Origin: Pseudomonadota bacterium | Lineage (GTDB): Bacteria > Pseudomonadota > Gammaproteobacteria > Burkholderiales > Burkholderiaceae_C | Reading direction: 5' to 3' | Assembly (NCBI GenBank): GCA_021783695.1 | Contig: JAJXTO010000015.1 | Coordinates: 1-64,000, forward strand | DNA: 64,000 nucleotides | Shown: piece by piece, positions 6,592 to 14,979 of the stretch | Layout of the letters: the number at the start of each line of letters is the position of its first letter | How positions within the stretch are numbered: position 1 is the stretch's first letter | Notes under the pieces: model-generated | Seen by the model: the letters and a program-made list of their open reading frames with translations, nothing else | Database searches by the model: none | What the model was told of the DNA's origin: nothing | Made by a program: the position numbers and the translations under genes

Positions 6592-9141
6592 ATGAGCAAA
6601 AGCGAAGCGTCCACCAAAACCCTGGTCATTGCCGAAAAGCCCAGCGTGGCGCAAGACATCGTGCGCGCGCTCACGCCGCAGTCGGGCAAGTTCGACAAGC
6701 ATGATGAGTATTTCGAGAACGCCCACTATGTGGTGACCTCGGCGGTCGGCCATCTGGTGGAGATCAAGGCGCCGGACGACTTCGAGGTCAAGCGCGGCAA
6801 GTGGAGCTTTGCCAATCTGCCGGTGATTCCGCCGCATTTCGATCTCAACCCGATCGAAAAGACCAAGAGCCGCCTGGCCGCCGTGGTGAAGCAGCTCAAG
6901 CGCAAGGACGTGACCGCGCTGGTGAACGCCTGCGACGCGGGCCGCGAGGGCGAGCTGATCTTCCGCCTCATCCTGCAATACGCCGAGGGCAAGAAGCCGC
7001 TGGACAAGCCGGTGCAGCGGCTGTGGCTGCAGTCGATGACGCCGCAGGCCATCCGCGACGGCTTCGAGCGTCTGCGCGGCGAGGCCGACATGCGCCCGCT
7101 GGCCGACGCCGCGCGCAGCCGCAGCGAGGCCGACTGGCTGGTGGGCATCAACGGCACGCGGGCGATGACCGCGTTCAACTCCAAGGACGGCGGCTTTTTC
7201 CTCACCCCCGTCGGCCGGGTGCAGACGCCCACGCTGTCCATCGTGGTGGCGCGCGAGGAGCAGATCCGCAAGCACATTGCGCGCGAATACTTCGAGGTGC
7301 ATGCGCAGTTCGACGCGCCCGCCGGCGGCTATGCCGGCAAGTGGTTCGACCCGGTGTTCAAAAAAGGTGAGGATGCCGACGCCCGCGCCGACCGGCTGTG
7401 GGACAGGGCGCGGGCCCAGGCCGTCGTGGCCGCCTGCGCCGGCCAGCCCGCCACGGTGCGCGACGAGTCCAAACCCTCCACCCAGCTCTCGCCGGCCTTG
7501 TTCGATCTGACCGCGCTGCAGCGCGAGGCCAATGGCCGCTTTGGTTTTTCCGCCAAGGCCACGCTGGGGCTGGCGCAGGCGCTGTACGAAAAGCACAAGG
7601 CGCTGACCTATCCGCGAACCGACTCGCGCCATCTGCCGGAAGACTATCTCGCCGTGGCGCGGCAGACGGCGCAGGCGCTGGGTGAGGCGGGCGGCAGCAT
7701 CGCGCCGCACGCCCGCCGCGCGCTGCAGGCCGACTACATCCGCCCGAACAAGCGCGTGTTCGACAACACCAAGGTGTCGGATCACTTCGCCATCATCCCC
7801 ACCACCCAGACGCCGGGGGCGCTGTCGGAGGCCGAGGCCAAGATCTACGACCTGGTGGTGCGGCGCTTCCTGGCGGTGTTCTTCCCGGCGGCGGAATACC
7901 TGGTGACCACACGCATCAGCAGCGTGGCGCAACACCAGTTCAAGACCGAGGGCAAGATTCTGGTCAAACCCGGATGGCTGGAAATCTATGGCAAGGAAGA
8001 GCAGGGCGACGACGCCAATCTGCCACCCGTGGCCGCGGAGGATGCGGTGAAGGCCGAGACCGTGGAACTCAAGACCCTCAAGACCCGCCCGCCCGCCCGC
8101 TACTCCGAAGCCACGCTGCTGGGCGCGATGGAAAACGCCGGCAAGATGGTGGAGGATGAGGAACTCGCCGAGGCCATGTCGGGCAAGGGCCTGGGCACCC
8201 CGGCCACCCGGGCGGCCATCATTGAAGGCTTGCTCGGCGAGGCCTATATGCTGCGCGAAGGCCGCGAACTCATCCCCACGGCCAAGGCCTTCCAGCTCAT
8301 GACCCTGCTGCGCGGGCTGCAGGTGGAAGAACTGACCAAGCCCGAACTCACCGGCGGCTGGGAACACAAGCTGGCGCAGATGGAACGCGGCCAGCTCTCG
8401 CGCGAGCAGTTCATGCGCGAGATCGCGGCAATGACCGAAACCATCGTGCGCCGCGCCAAGGAATTCGACCGCGACACCGTGCCCGGCGACTACGCCACGC
8501 TGCAGACCCCCTGCCCGAACTGCGGCGGCGTGGTGAAGGAGAACTACCACCGCTTCGCCTGCACGCAGTGCGATTTCTCCATCGGCAAGCACCCGGGCGG
8601 ACGCAGCTTCGAGCTGGCCGAAGTCGAGCAACTGCTGCGCGACAAACACCTGGGGCCGCTCACCGGCTTTCGCAGCAAGATGGGCCGTCCGTTCGCCGCC
8701 GAACTCAAACTGGCGCAGGAAGACGGCAAAGGCCAGTGGAAGCTCGAATTCGACTTCGGCGACAGCGCCCTGGGCAGCGACGGCGGCGAGGCGCCGGACT
8801 TCAGCGCGCAGCAGGCACTGGGCGCCTGTCCCAAGTGCGGCAGCGCGGTCTATGAGACGGGCAGCAGCTATGTGTGCGAGAAAAGCGTCGGCGCGGCGCC
8901 GAGCTGCGACTTCCGCAGCGGCAAGATCATCCTGCAGCAGCCCGTCGAGGCGGAGCAGATGCGCAAACTGCTGGAGACCGGCCGCACCGATCTGCTCGAT
9001 GGCTTCGTGTCCGCGCGCACCAAACGCAAGTTCAAGGCGTTTCTGGTGAAGCAGGCTGGCGGCAAGATCGGCTTCGAGTTCGAACCGCGCCCGGCCAAGG
9101 CCCCGGCGAAAAAGGCCGCCGCGAAAAAGGCTGCGGCGTGA
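6592..9141 (+). CDS. topB: DNA topoisomerase III
   Basis: 849 residues of a type IA topoisomerase, which passes single strands through a transient 5'-phosphotyrosyl break and decatenates replication or recombination intermediates. The Toprim part has IAEKPSVAQDI and ACDAGREGELIF; the catalytic domain has GRVQTPTL and the active-site tyrosine in LTYPRTDSRHL (about residue 340). GLGTPATRAAIIE follows. The C-terminal part has two zinc-finger-like modules (CPNCGG...CTQC and CPKCGS...C), and a Lys/Ala-rich tail (KAPAKKAAAKKAAA). I chose the ATG at 6592 over an upstream TTG at 6580. Confidence 0.95.
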   Translation: MSKSEASTKTLVIAEKPSVAQDIVRALTPQSGKFDKHDEYFENAHYVVTSAVGHLVEIKAPDDFEVKRGKWSFANLPVIPPHFDLNPIEKTKSRLAAVVKQLKRKDVTALVNACDAGREGELIFRLILQYAEGKKPLDKPVQRLWLQSMTPQAIRDGFERLRGEADMRPLADAARSRSEADWLVGINGTRAMTAFNSKDGGFFLTPVGRVQTPTLSIVVAREEQIRKHIAREYFEVHAQFDAPAGGYAGKWFDPVFKKGEDADARADRLWDRARAQAVVAACAGQPATVRDESKPSTQLSPALFDLTALQREANGRFGFSAKATLGLAQALYEKHKALTYPRTDSRHLPEDYLAVARQTAQALGEAGGSIAPHARRALQADYIRPNKRVFDNTKVSDHFAIIPTTQTPGALSEAEAKIYDLVVRRFLAVFFPAAEYLVTTRISSVAQHQFKTEGKILVKPGWLEIYGKEEQGDDANLPPVAAEDAVKAETVELKTLKTRPPARYSEATLLGAMENAGKMVEDEELAEAMSGKGLGTPATRAAIIEGLLGEAYMLREGRELIPTAKAFQLMTLLRGLQVEELTKPELTGGWEHKLAQMERGQLSREQFMREIAAMTETIVRRAKEFDRDTVPGDYATLQTPCPNCGGVVKENYHRFACTQCDFSIGKHPGGRSFELAEVEQLLRDKHLGPLTGFRSKMGRPFAAELKLAQEDGKGQWKLEFDFGDSALGSDGGEAPDFSAQQALGACPKCGSAVYETGSSYVCEKSVGAAPSCDFRSGKIILQQPVEAEQMRKLLETGRTDLLDGFVSARTKRKFKAFLVKQAGGKIGFEFEPRPAKAPAKKAAAKKAAA

Positions 9142-9201
9142 CAACGCGGCGTCATGCTTGCCGCGCAAGATGCGTCGGTTGATCTCCACCTGCAAGGCAC
9201 C

Positions 9202-9960
9202 ATGACGTCTCAAACTCCTTTCGATCTGCGCTGGTTCGCCCATCGCGGCGGTGGCGACGCCGCGCCGGAAAACACCCTGGCGGCGTTTGAAACCGGCTTC
9301 AAGGCCGGTTTTCGCGCCTTTGAATGCGATGTGAAACGCAGCGCCGACGGCGTGCTCTGGCTGCTGCACGACGACACCCTCGACCGCACCACAGACGCTC
9401 GTGGCCCGGCCGCGCCCTGGCGCTGGGAAAACCTGCAGTGTGTGGACGCCGGGAGCTGGCACAGCCCGCGCTTCAAGGGCGAGCCCCCGGCCGCGCTCGA
9501 TCAGGCGCTGGACTTCGCGGCGCGGCATCGCCTCTGGCTCAATCTGGAAATCAAACCCAATCCTGGTGAGGACGCCGTGACCGGCGAGGCCGTGGCGCGG
9601 CGTGCGGCGCAATGGGCCGCAGCGCATCCGGCCGTGCCCGCGCCGCTGCTGTCATCGTTTTCGCTGGCCGCGCTGCAGGCCGCGCGCGCCACGCTCGATG
9701 CATTGAACTCCGCCTTGCCGCTGGCATGTCTGTCCGAGGACTGCGGCGAGGCGGCGCTGGCGCAGGCCGTGGCGCTGCGCGCCGAGGGGCTGCACACCGG
9801 CTGGCGACAGGTCGCGCCCGAGGTGATTGCCGCGGTGCATGCCGCGGGGCTGAAACTGCGCGCCTACACCGTCAATGAACCGAGCGTGGCGCAGCATCTG
9901 CTGGCCAGTGGACTCGACGGCCTGTTCACCGATCGCATGGGTTTGCCGCGCGAATTCTGA
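9202..9960 (+). CDS. ugpQ: Glycerophosphodiester phosphodiesterase
   Basis: 252 residues of the GDPD TIM-barrel family, hydrolysing glycerophosphodiesters to glycerol-3-phosphate and an alcohol. Family motifs are visible: FAHRGGGDAAPENTLAAF at the start (catalytic His and Arg), the second catalytic histidine in HDDTLDRTTD, and the metal-binding NLEIKPN. There is no signal peptide, so it is the cytosolic UgpQ type. ATG at 9202 was preferred to the in-frame start at 9154, which lies just 12 bases past topB and adds 16 unconserved residues. Confidence 0.9.
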   Translation: MTSQTPFDLRWFAHRGGGDAAPENTLAAFETGFKAGFRAFECDVKRSADGVLWLLHDDTLDRTTDARGPAAPWRWENLQCVDAGSWHSPRFKGEPPAALDQALDFAARHRLWLNLEIKPNPGEDAVTGEAVARRAAQWAAAHPAVPAPLLSSFSLAALQAARATLDALNSALPLACLSEDCGEAALAQAVALRAEGLHTGWRQVAPEVIAAVHAAGLKLRAYTVNEPSVAQHLLASGLDGLFTDRMGLPREF

Positions 9961-9969
9961 TCGCTGCGG

Positions 9970-10734
9970 TCACGATCCGGGCATCAGTAAAGCCTGCACC
10001 AACGCCAGGCTGTAGGCGCTGGCCACGGTGTGTATGAACTGACCGAAATCGATGTGGGCGGAGTCATCGGCGCGGTCGGACAGGGTGCGGGCCAGGGCGA
10101 AGGGCGTGCCGTAGTCGTGGCAGACCTGGGCCACCGCGGCGCCTTCCATTTCCACCGCGAGGGCGTCGGGCAGGCTCAGGCGCAGCGCGTCGCTGTCGGC
10201 GCGGGTGGAAATGAACTGGTCGCCGCTGACGATCAGGCCGCGATGCACGCGCGGCGCGTGCAGGCCGAACGCCTGCCGGGTGGCGGCGCCGATCAGCGAC
10301 GGGCTTCCGGCGCCGAACACGCTCTGCGCGGCGGCGTGCAGCGCCTGGGTCTGCGCGGCATCGGCGGCGAAGCGGCTCTTGCCGGTATCCGGCACTTCGT
10401 ATTGCGGGTAGAGCGGGCGGGCGTCGAGATCGTGCTGCAGCAGGCTGTCGGCAATCACCACGTCGCCGACCCGCACATCCTCGCCCAGTCCGCCGGCCAC
10501 GCCGGTGAACAGCAGCGAGGCGCAGCCGAATTCGACAATCAGGCTGGTGGTCGTGGCCGCCGCAGCCACCTTGCCGATGCCGCACAGCACCAGCACCACG
10601 TCTCGCCCCCAGAGCGCGCCCAGGGTGTAGTCGCGGTTGCCATGGCGCACGCTGCGCGACGACTGCAGCGCGTCGAGCAATCCGCGCTGCTCCTGCGCAA
10701 TGGCGCTGACAATGCCCAGACGCGGGCCGGTCAT
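9970..10734 (-). CDS. mtnN: MTA/SAH nucleosidase family protein (Pfs-like)
   Basis: 254 residues of the purine-phosphorylase/nucleosidase fold. The opening MTGPRLGIVSAIAQEQ, the central GVAGGLGEDVRVGDVVIAD and the substrate-site VEMEGAAVAQVCHDYG are those of 5'-methylthioadenosine/S-adenosylhomocysteine nucleosidase, which cleaves adenine from these inhibitory by-products of SAM metabolism. A related futalosine or aminodeoxyfutalosine hydrolase cannot be ruled out. I used the ATG at 10734; a GTG at 10773 would add 13 residues. It converges with the phosphodiesterase gene. Confidence 0.82.
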   Translation of the reverse strand: MTGPRLGIVSAIAQEQRGLLDALQSSRSVRHGNRDYTLGALWGRDVVLVLCGIGKVAAAATTTSLIVEFGCASLLFTGVAGGLGEDVRVGDVVIADSLLQHDLDARPLYPQYEVPDTGKSRFAADAAQTQALHAAAQSVFGAGSPSLIGAATRQAFGLHAPRVHRGLIVSGDQFISTRADSDALRLSLPDALAVEMEGAAVAQVCHDYGTPFALARTLSDRADDSAHIDFGQFIHTVASAYSLALVQALLMPGS

Positions 10735-10857
10735 GTTGTCAAACCGCGGCAGCGCAGGCGCAGACACGTGCACGCAAGTTGCTGCATTTGTCTTGTGTCA
10801 AACGGTAAAAAGTGTTGAGATTTATTCTTGCGCATCGCAAACATGGAGGAGGACATC

Positions 10858-11052
10858 ATGGGTTCAGCTTGGCAAGGCCTGCTTGGCACGGATTATGGTC
10901 TGTTCAGCTTGATTGGAAGTATTTTCATGCTGGGCATGGGCGTGTTTTTCATCTGGTTTTTCAGCCGGAAAATTCAGCAAAGTGCCGATGAACATGCGCG
11001 TGAACTGCGCAAGACCGGCGGCGAGCCCCCGGCCAAAAACGGCCAGGCCTGA
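10858..11052 (+). CDS. Small single-pass membrane protein (DUF3149-like)
   Basis: 64 residues. A hydrophobic segment (about residues 14-36, FSLIGSIFMLGMGVFFIWFF) is followed by a charged tail with KIQQSADEHARELRKTGG. The ATG at 10858 has a strong ribosome-binding site (GGAGGA, about 7 bases before). It resembles the DUF3149 family of short proteins found in betaproteobacteria; the function is unknown. Confidence 0.75.
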   Translation: MGSAWQGLLGTDYGLFSLIGSIFMLGMGVFFIWFFSRKIQQSADEHARELRKTGGEPPAKNGQA

Positions 11053-11371
11053 GACGGCGTGAACAAACCCGCCATGACCGCCCCGCGCACCCCAAGGGCC
11101 CCACTCGGCATTGCAGAGGCGCGCCGTGCCGACGGGCACGGCTGTGCCTTGCAGCCCTGACCGGAATCCTTTGGATGCGCTGCCCGGTCACGCCGGGTTC
11201 ATTGACACTTTCTGAGCGCCTCGGATCTGCGCGGTTTTGCGCCGGTCTGCATTCCCGCTTTCACTGTACCGGGTCAACCCTTGGCTTTTCAGCCACGGGT
11301 TGACGTATGCTTTTGTTTGTTACAAAAGAACACGCATCATTTCACAACACAACAAATCAACGGAGATCGTC
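11053..11371. other. Intergenic region upstream of the TRAP operon
   Basis: About 320 bases without a gene. Near the dctP end lie two inverted repeats. The first has arms GTCAACCC (11273-11280) and GGGTTGAC (11297-11304) with an inner TGGC/GCCA pairing. The second has arms CTTTTGT (11310-11316) and ACAAAAG (11322-11328). They lie 44-100 bases before the dctP start codon and could be regulator sites or mRNA structures. The 11053-11270 part shows nothing I recognise. Confidence 0.5.
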
Positions 11372-12388
11372 ATGCAGCGTCGTCAAGCAGTCATTGGTCT
11401 GGGATTGGCAGCAGCCGGTTTGGGGCTGAGCCCCTTGGTGCGGGCGCAACAGCCCATCGTCATCAAGTTCAGTCATGTCGTTGCGCCCAATACCCCCAAG
11501 GGGCAGGCCGCCGAGTATTTCAAAAAACTGGCGGAAGAGCGCACCAAGGGCCGGGTGAAGGTGGAGGTCTACCCCAACAGCCAGCTCTACAAGGACAAGG
11601 AAGAGATGGAAGCGCTGCAGCTGGGATCGGTGCAGATGCTGGCTCCCTCGCTGGCCAAGTTCGGGCCGCTGGGGGTCAAGGAGTTTGAGCTGTTCGACCT
11701 GCCCTACATCTTCGACAACTACACCGAACTGCACAAGATCACCCAGGGTCCGATCGGGCAGAGCCTGCTGAAAAAGCTCGAATCCAAGGGCGTGCTCGGC
11801 CTGGCCTACTGGGACAACGGCTTCAAGGACTTGAGCGCCAACAAGCCGCTGCGCAATCCCTCAGACGCCAAGGGCCTGAAGATGCGTATCCAGTCGAGCA
11901 AGATTCTCGACATGGAAATGCGGGCCATCGGCGCCATTCCGCAGGTGCTGGCGTTCTCGGAGGTTTATCAAGCACTGCAGACCGGGGTGGTGGATGGCAC
12001 CGAGAACCCACCATCCAACTTCTACACGCAGAAGTTCTATGAAGTGCAGAAGGCCATGACGCAGACCCAGCACGGCTATCTGGGCTATGCCGTCATCGTC
12101 AACCAGAAGTTCTGGGAGGGCCTGCCGGCCGACATCCGCAAGACGCTCGATCAGGCCCTGGCCGAGGCCACCGAGTTCGCCAACAAGGTGGCGAAAAAGG
12201 ACAACGACGACGCCACCGAGGCGGTGCGCAAGTCGGGCAAGTGCGAGGTCATCGCCCTCACTCCGGCTGAGCGCCTGGCGTGGAAGAAGGCCATGGCGCC
12301 GGTTTACAGGCAGGCCGAGTCGCGCGTGCCCAGGGCGCTGATGGACGAGGTGTTCAAGGCCACCGGCTTCGACCCCGCCAAGCTGTAA
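11372..12388 (+). CDS. dctP: TRAP transporter periplasmic substrate-binding subunit
   Basis: 338 residues. The signal peptide (MQRRQAVIGLGLAAAGLGL...VRAQ) starts at the ATG at 11372, and the mature part is of the DctP family (IKFSHVVAPNTPKGQAAEYFKKL, later GVVDGTENPPSNFYTQKFYEVQKAMTQTQHGYLGY). DctP proteins bind carboxylates, usually C4-dicarboxylates or 2-oxo acids, through a conserved arginine (here probably in KMRIQSSKI) and hand them to DctQM. The ligand is not determined by sequence. It is the first gene of dctP-dctQ-dctM. A hairpin after its stop codon probably lowers transcription into dctQM, giving the excess of binding protein typical of such systems. Confidence 0.92.
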   Translation: MQRRQAVIGLGLAAAGLGLSPLVRAQQPIVIKFSHVVAPNTPKGQAAEYFKKLAEERTKGRVKVEVYPNSQLYKDKEEMEALQLGSVQMLAPSLAKFGPLGVKEFELFDLPYIFDNYTELHKITQGPIGQSLLKKLESKGVLGLAYWDNGFKDLSANKPLRNPSDAKGLKMRIQSSKILDMEMRAIGAIPQVLAFSEVYQALQTGVVDGTENPPSNFYTQKFYEVQKAMTQTQHGYLGYAVIVNQKFWEGLPADIRKTLDQALAEATEFANKVAKKDNDDATEAVRKSGKCEVIALTPAERLAWKKAMAPVYRQAESRVPRALMDEVFKATGFDPAKL

Positions 12389-12409
12389 TTCAGCCGACGA
12401 CGTTGCAAG

Positions 12410-12436
12410 GCCCGTGCCCAACCGGCATGGGCTTTT
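12410..12436 (+). terminator. Partial (operon-internal) terminator after dctP
   Basis: GCCCGTGCC (12410-12418) pairs with GGCATGGGC (12424-12432), nine pairs including one G-T, followed by TTTT. It lies between dctP and dctQ and would attenuate rather than end the operon transcript. Confidence 0.6.
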
Positions 12437-12476
12437 GTCGTTCTGACGTCGCACATCCCGTTCACCGGAGCCCACC

Positions 12477-13097
12477 ATGCCCGTGCTCACCCTGTTCAAC
12501 CGCCTGCTCGACCATCTGGAGGAGGCGTTGATCGCCACGCTGATGGCGGCGGCGACGCTGCTGATTTTTGTTGCCGTGATGCACCGCTACCTGGCCGGGA
12601 TGGCCATTCCCGGGGTGCAGGACTGGCTGCTGTCGCTCAACCTGAGCTGGGCGCAGGAACTCTGCATCTACATGTTCGTGTGGATGGCCAAGTTCGGCGC
12701 GGCCTATGGCGTGCGCACCGGCATTCACGTCGGGGTGGACGTGCTGGTCAACCGCCTGCCGCCCGAGAAACAAAAGCCGGTGATCCTGTTCAGCCTGCTG
12801 GCCGGGGCGCTGTTCACCGGCATCGTGGCCGTGATGGGCGCGAACTTTGTCTGGCACGTCAGCCACACCGACCAGACTTCGCCCGATCTCGAACTGCCGA
12901 TGTGGTGGGTGTACCTGGCGATCCCGCTGGGGTCGTCGCTGATGTGCTACCGCTTTTTGCAGGTGGCCTGGCGCTTCAACCGGGACGGCGAACTGCCGCA
13001 TCACGATCCAGGCGAAGTCGAGGGGCTGGATGAGCCGATGGATCTTCCGCTCGGCGCGGACAACATCCACCCGGTGCCGACGGGACGGGGTGCGTGA
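12477..13097 (+). CDS. dctQ: TRAP transporter small membrane subunit
   Basis: 206 residues with four predicted membrane segments (about 20-40, 55-75, 95-115 and 140-160), typical of DctQ. Motifs such as WAQELCIYMFVWMAKFGAAYGVRTGIHVGVD match the family. It bridges the binding protein and the large permease. The C-terminal tail is longer and charged (DEPMDLPLGADNIHPV). The stop codon overlaps the dctM start. Confidence 0.9.
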   Translation: MPVLTLFNRLLDHLEEALIATLMAAATLLIFVAVMHRYLAGMAIPGVQDWLLSLNLSWAQELCIYMFVWMAKFGAAYGVRTGIHVGVDVLVNRLPPEKQKPVILFSLLAGALFTGIVAVMGANFVWHVSHTDQTSPDLELPMWWVYLAIPLGSSLMCYRFLQVAWRFNRDGELPHHDPGEVEGLDEPMDLPLGADNIHPVPTGRGA

Positions 13098-14383
13098 TGA
13101 GTGCATTGATCATTTTCGGCCTGCTGCTTGCCCTGATGCTCACGGGCATGCCCATTTCCATCGCCCTCGGGCTGACGGTGCTCACCTTCCTGTTCACCAT
13201 GACCGACGTGCCGATTCAGGCCGTCGCGCTCAAGCTGTTCTCGGGGATCGAGAACTTCGAGATCATGGCCATACCGTTCTTCATTCTGGCCGGCAACTTT
13301 CTCACCCACGGCGGCGTGGCGCGGCGCATGATCACCTTCGCCAGCAGCCTGATCGGCCATTGGGCCGGCGGGCTGGGCCTGGCCGGGGTGCTGGCCTGCG
13401 CCCTGTTCGCCGCGGTGTCGGGCTCCAGCCCGGCCACGGTGGTGGCGATTGGTTCCATCCTCATGCCGGCCATGGTCAAGGCCGGGTTTCCGCCGCGTTT
13501 CGGCGCGGGCGTCATCACCACATCGGGCGCTCTGGGCATTCTCATTCCGCCATCGATTGTGATGGTGCTGTATTCCATCTCCACCAACTCCTCGGTGGGC
13601 GCGCTGTTCATGGCCGGCGTGGTGCCCGGCCTGATGCTGGCCACCATGCTGGGCCTGACCACCTGGTGGCGTGCCTGGCGTGGCAAGTACCCGCGCCAGC
13701 CCAGGGCGACTTGGGCGCAGCGCGGGCGGGCGCTGCGCGAGAGTTTCTGGGGGCTGATGCTCATCATCATCGTGCTTGGCGGCATTTACAGCGGCATTTT
13801 CACGCCCACGGAAGCCGCGGCGATGAGCGCGGTCTATGCCTTCATCATCGCTGTGTTCGTATACAAGGATCTCAAGCTCGGCGACGTGCCGCGGGTGCTG
13901 CTGGCATCGGCCAATATGAGCGCGATGCTGCTCTACATCATCACCAACGCGGTGCTGTTTTCGTTCCTGATGACCTCCGAGCACATTCCGCAAAACATGG
14001 CGCAGTGGCTGCTCGGCGCCGGTCTGGGGCCGATTGCTTTTTTGCTGCTGGTGAATGTGCTGTTGCTGGTGGCCGGCAATGTGATGGAGCCGTCGAGCAT
14101 CGTGCTGATTCTGGCGCCCATCCTGTTTCCGGTGGCCATGCACCTGGGCATCGATCCCATTCACTTCGGCATCATCATGGTGGTGAACATGGAGGTGGGC
14201 ATGTGCCACCCGCCGGTCGGGCTGAACCTCTATGTCGCCAGCGGCATCGCCAAAATGGGCATCACCGAACTGACCATTGCCGTGTGGCCGTGGCTGCTGA
14301 CCATGCTGGTGTTCCTGGGCCTCGTCACCTACGTTCCGGCCATCAGCCTGGCGTTCCCCCGCTGGCTGGGCATGGTGCATTGA
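13097..14383 (+). CDS. dctM: TRAP transporter large permease subunit
   Basis: 428 residues, almost wholly hydrophobic with about a dozen membrane segments. Family motifs include GLTVLTFLFT, FFILAGNFLTHGGVARRM, SGSSPATVVAIGSILMPAM and NVMEPSSIVLILAPILFPVA. It is the Na+- or H+-coupled carrier of the TRAP system. The ATG at 13097 overlaps the dctQ stop by one base (TGATG); a GTG at 13094 is the alternative. Confidence 0.93.
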   Translation: MSALIIFGLLLALMLTGMPISIALGLTVLTFLFTMTDVPIQAVALKLFSGIENFEIMAIPFFILAGNFLTHGGVARRMITFASSLIGHWAGGLGLAGVLACALFAAVSGSSPATVVAIGSILMPAMVKAGFPPRFGAGVITTSGALGILIPPSIVMVLYSISTNSSVGALFMAGVVPGLMLATMLGLTTWWRAWRGKYPRQPRATWAQRGRALRESFWGLMLIIIVLGGIYSGIFTPTEAAAMSAVYAFIIAVFVYKDLKLGDVPRVLLASANMSAMLLYIITNAVLFSFLMTSEHIPQNMAQWLLGAGLGPIAFLLLVNVLLLVAGNVMEPSSIVLILAPILFPVAMHLGIDPIHFGIIMVVNMEVGMCHPPVGLNLYVASGIAKMGITELTIAVWPWLLTMLVFLGLVTYVPAISLAFPRWLGMVH

Positions 14384-14447
14384 TCAAGCGCCCGCACCAC
14401 AGGCGATCCTCTCGCTGTGGCTCGGGGCTCTTGAATCACGCTACTGC

Positions 14448-14723
14448 TCAGGCGGCCTGTTCCTCGTCGGGCTGGCTGCAGGTCCATTTTTCGCCCATGT
14501 CGGAGGACAGATAGCTGACCAGGCGGAAGTTGCTCTGCGTGGCAGCCCCTGTTCGGGTGCGGTAGATCGCTACGCCATAGGCGCCGCGCAGCCTTGCGTG
14601 TTCAGCTTTGGCGAGCGCTTCGACCGGCTGGCGCTCGCCGATGGCGACCACATAGCTGTGTTGTTCGGCTTCGCCGTGGTGGAAGGCCTGGGCAAAATAG
14701 ATCAGTTCCGTGGTGGTAGGCAT
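14448..14723 (-). CDS. Small conserved-looking hypothetical protein
   Basis: 91 residues, MPTTTELIYFAQAFHHGEAEQH at the N-terminus and an acidic C-terminus (DEEQAA). No signal peptide or membrane segment. I do not recognise a family. The ATG at 14723 follows a good GGAG ribosome-binding site (CTGGAGATCGAC); the open frame extends to 14816 without one. A terminator hairpin separates it from the upstream cytochrome gene, so it has its own promoter. Confidence 0.6.
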   Translation of the reverse strand: MPTTTELIYFAQAFHHGEAEQHSYVVAIGERQPVEALAKAEHARLRGAYGVAIYRTRTGAATQSNFRLVSYLSSDMGEKWTCSQPDEEQAA

Positions 14724-14802
14724 GTCGATCTCCAGTAGTTTGGCGGTGTCTCGATTCAACGACGACACAGCCTCGTGGGTGAAGGAAACTCTGATTAACG
14801 CA

Positions 14803-14837
14803 AAATCCCCGCCCATAGAAATATTGAGCGGGGATTT
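14803..14837 (-). terminator. Rho-independent terminator of the cytochrome gene
   Basis: AAATCCCCGC (14803-14812) pairs perfectly with GCGGGGATTT (14828-14837) around a 15-base loop. Read on the minus strand it is followed by TTTTGCG. It lies between the cytochrome gene ending at 14980 and the small gene starting at 14723. The stretch 14838-14979 is markedly AT-rich and shows no gene. Confidence 0.8.
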
Positions 14838-14979
14838 GAGCTAACAAAAAATCCTTTACAAAAATAGAGAAAATAAGACATTAAATAAATATGAAATACG
14901 GTTTCAATGCATTTTTGTATTCTTATTTTTTGACCATGGATATACGGCCTGTCGCATCTTTGGATTCAGTCGTAGGAGA

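Noticed and set aside
6013-9627. A 1204-codon open frame on the minus strand
   Set aside because: It is a shadow opposite topB and its neighbours. The translation is His/Arg/Ala-rich without domains, while topB on the plus strand has complete motifs.
13001-14380. A 459-codon open frame on the minus strand
   Set aside because: Opposite dctM; composition is His/Gln-rich, typical of antisense frames to hydrophobic genes.
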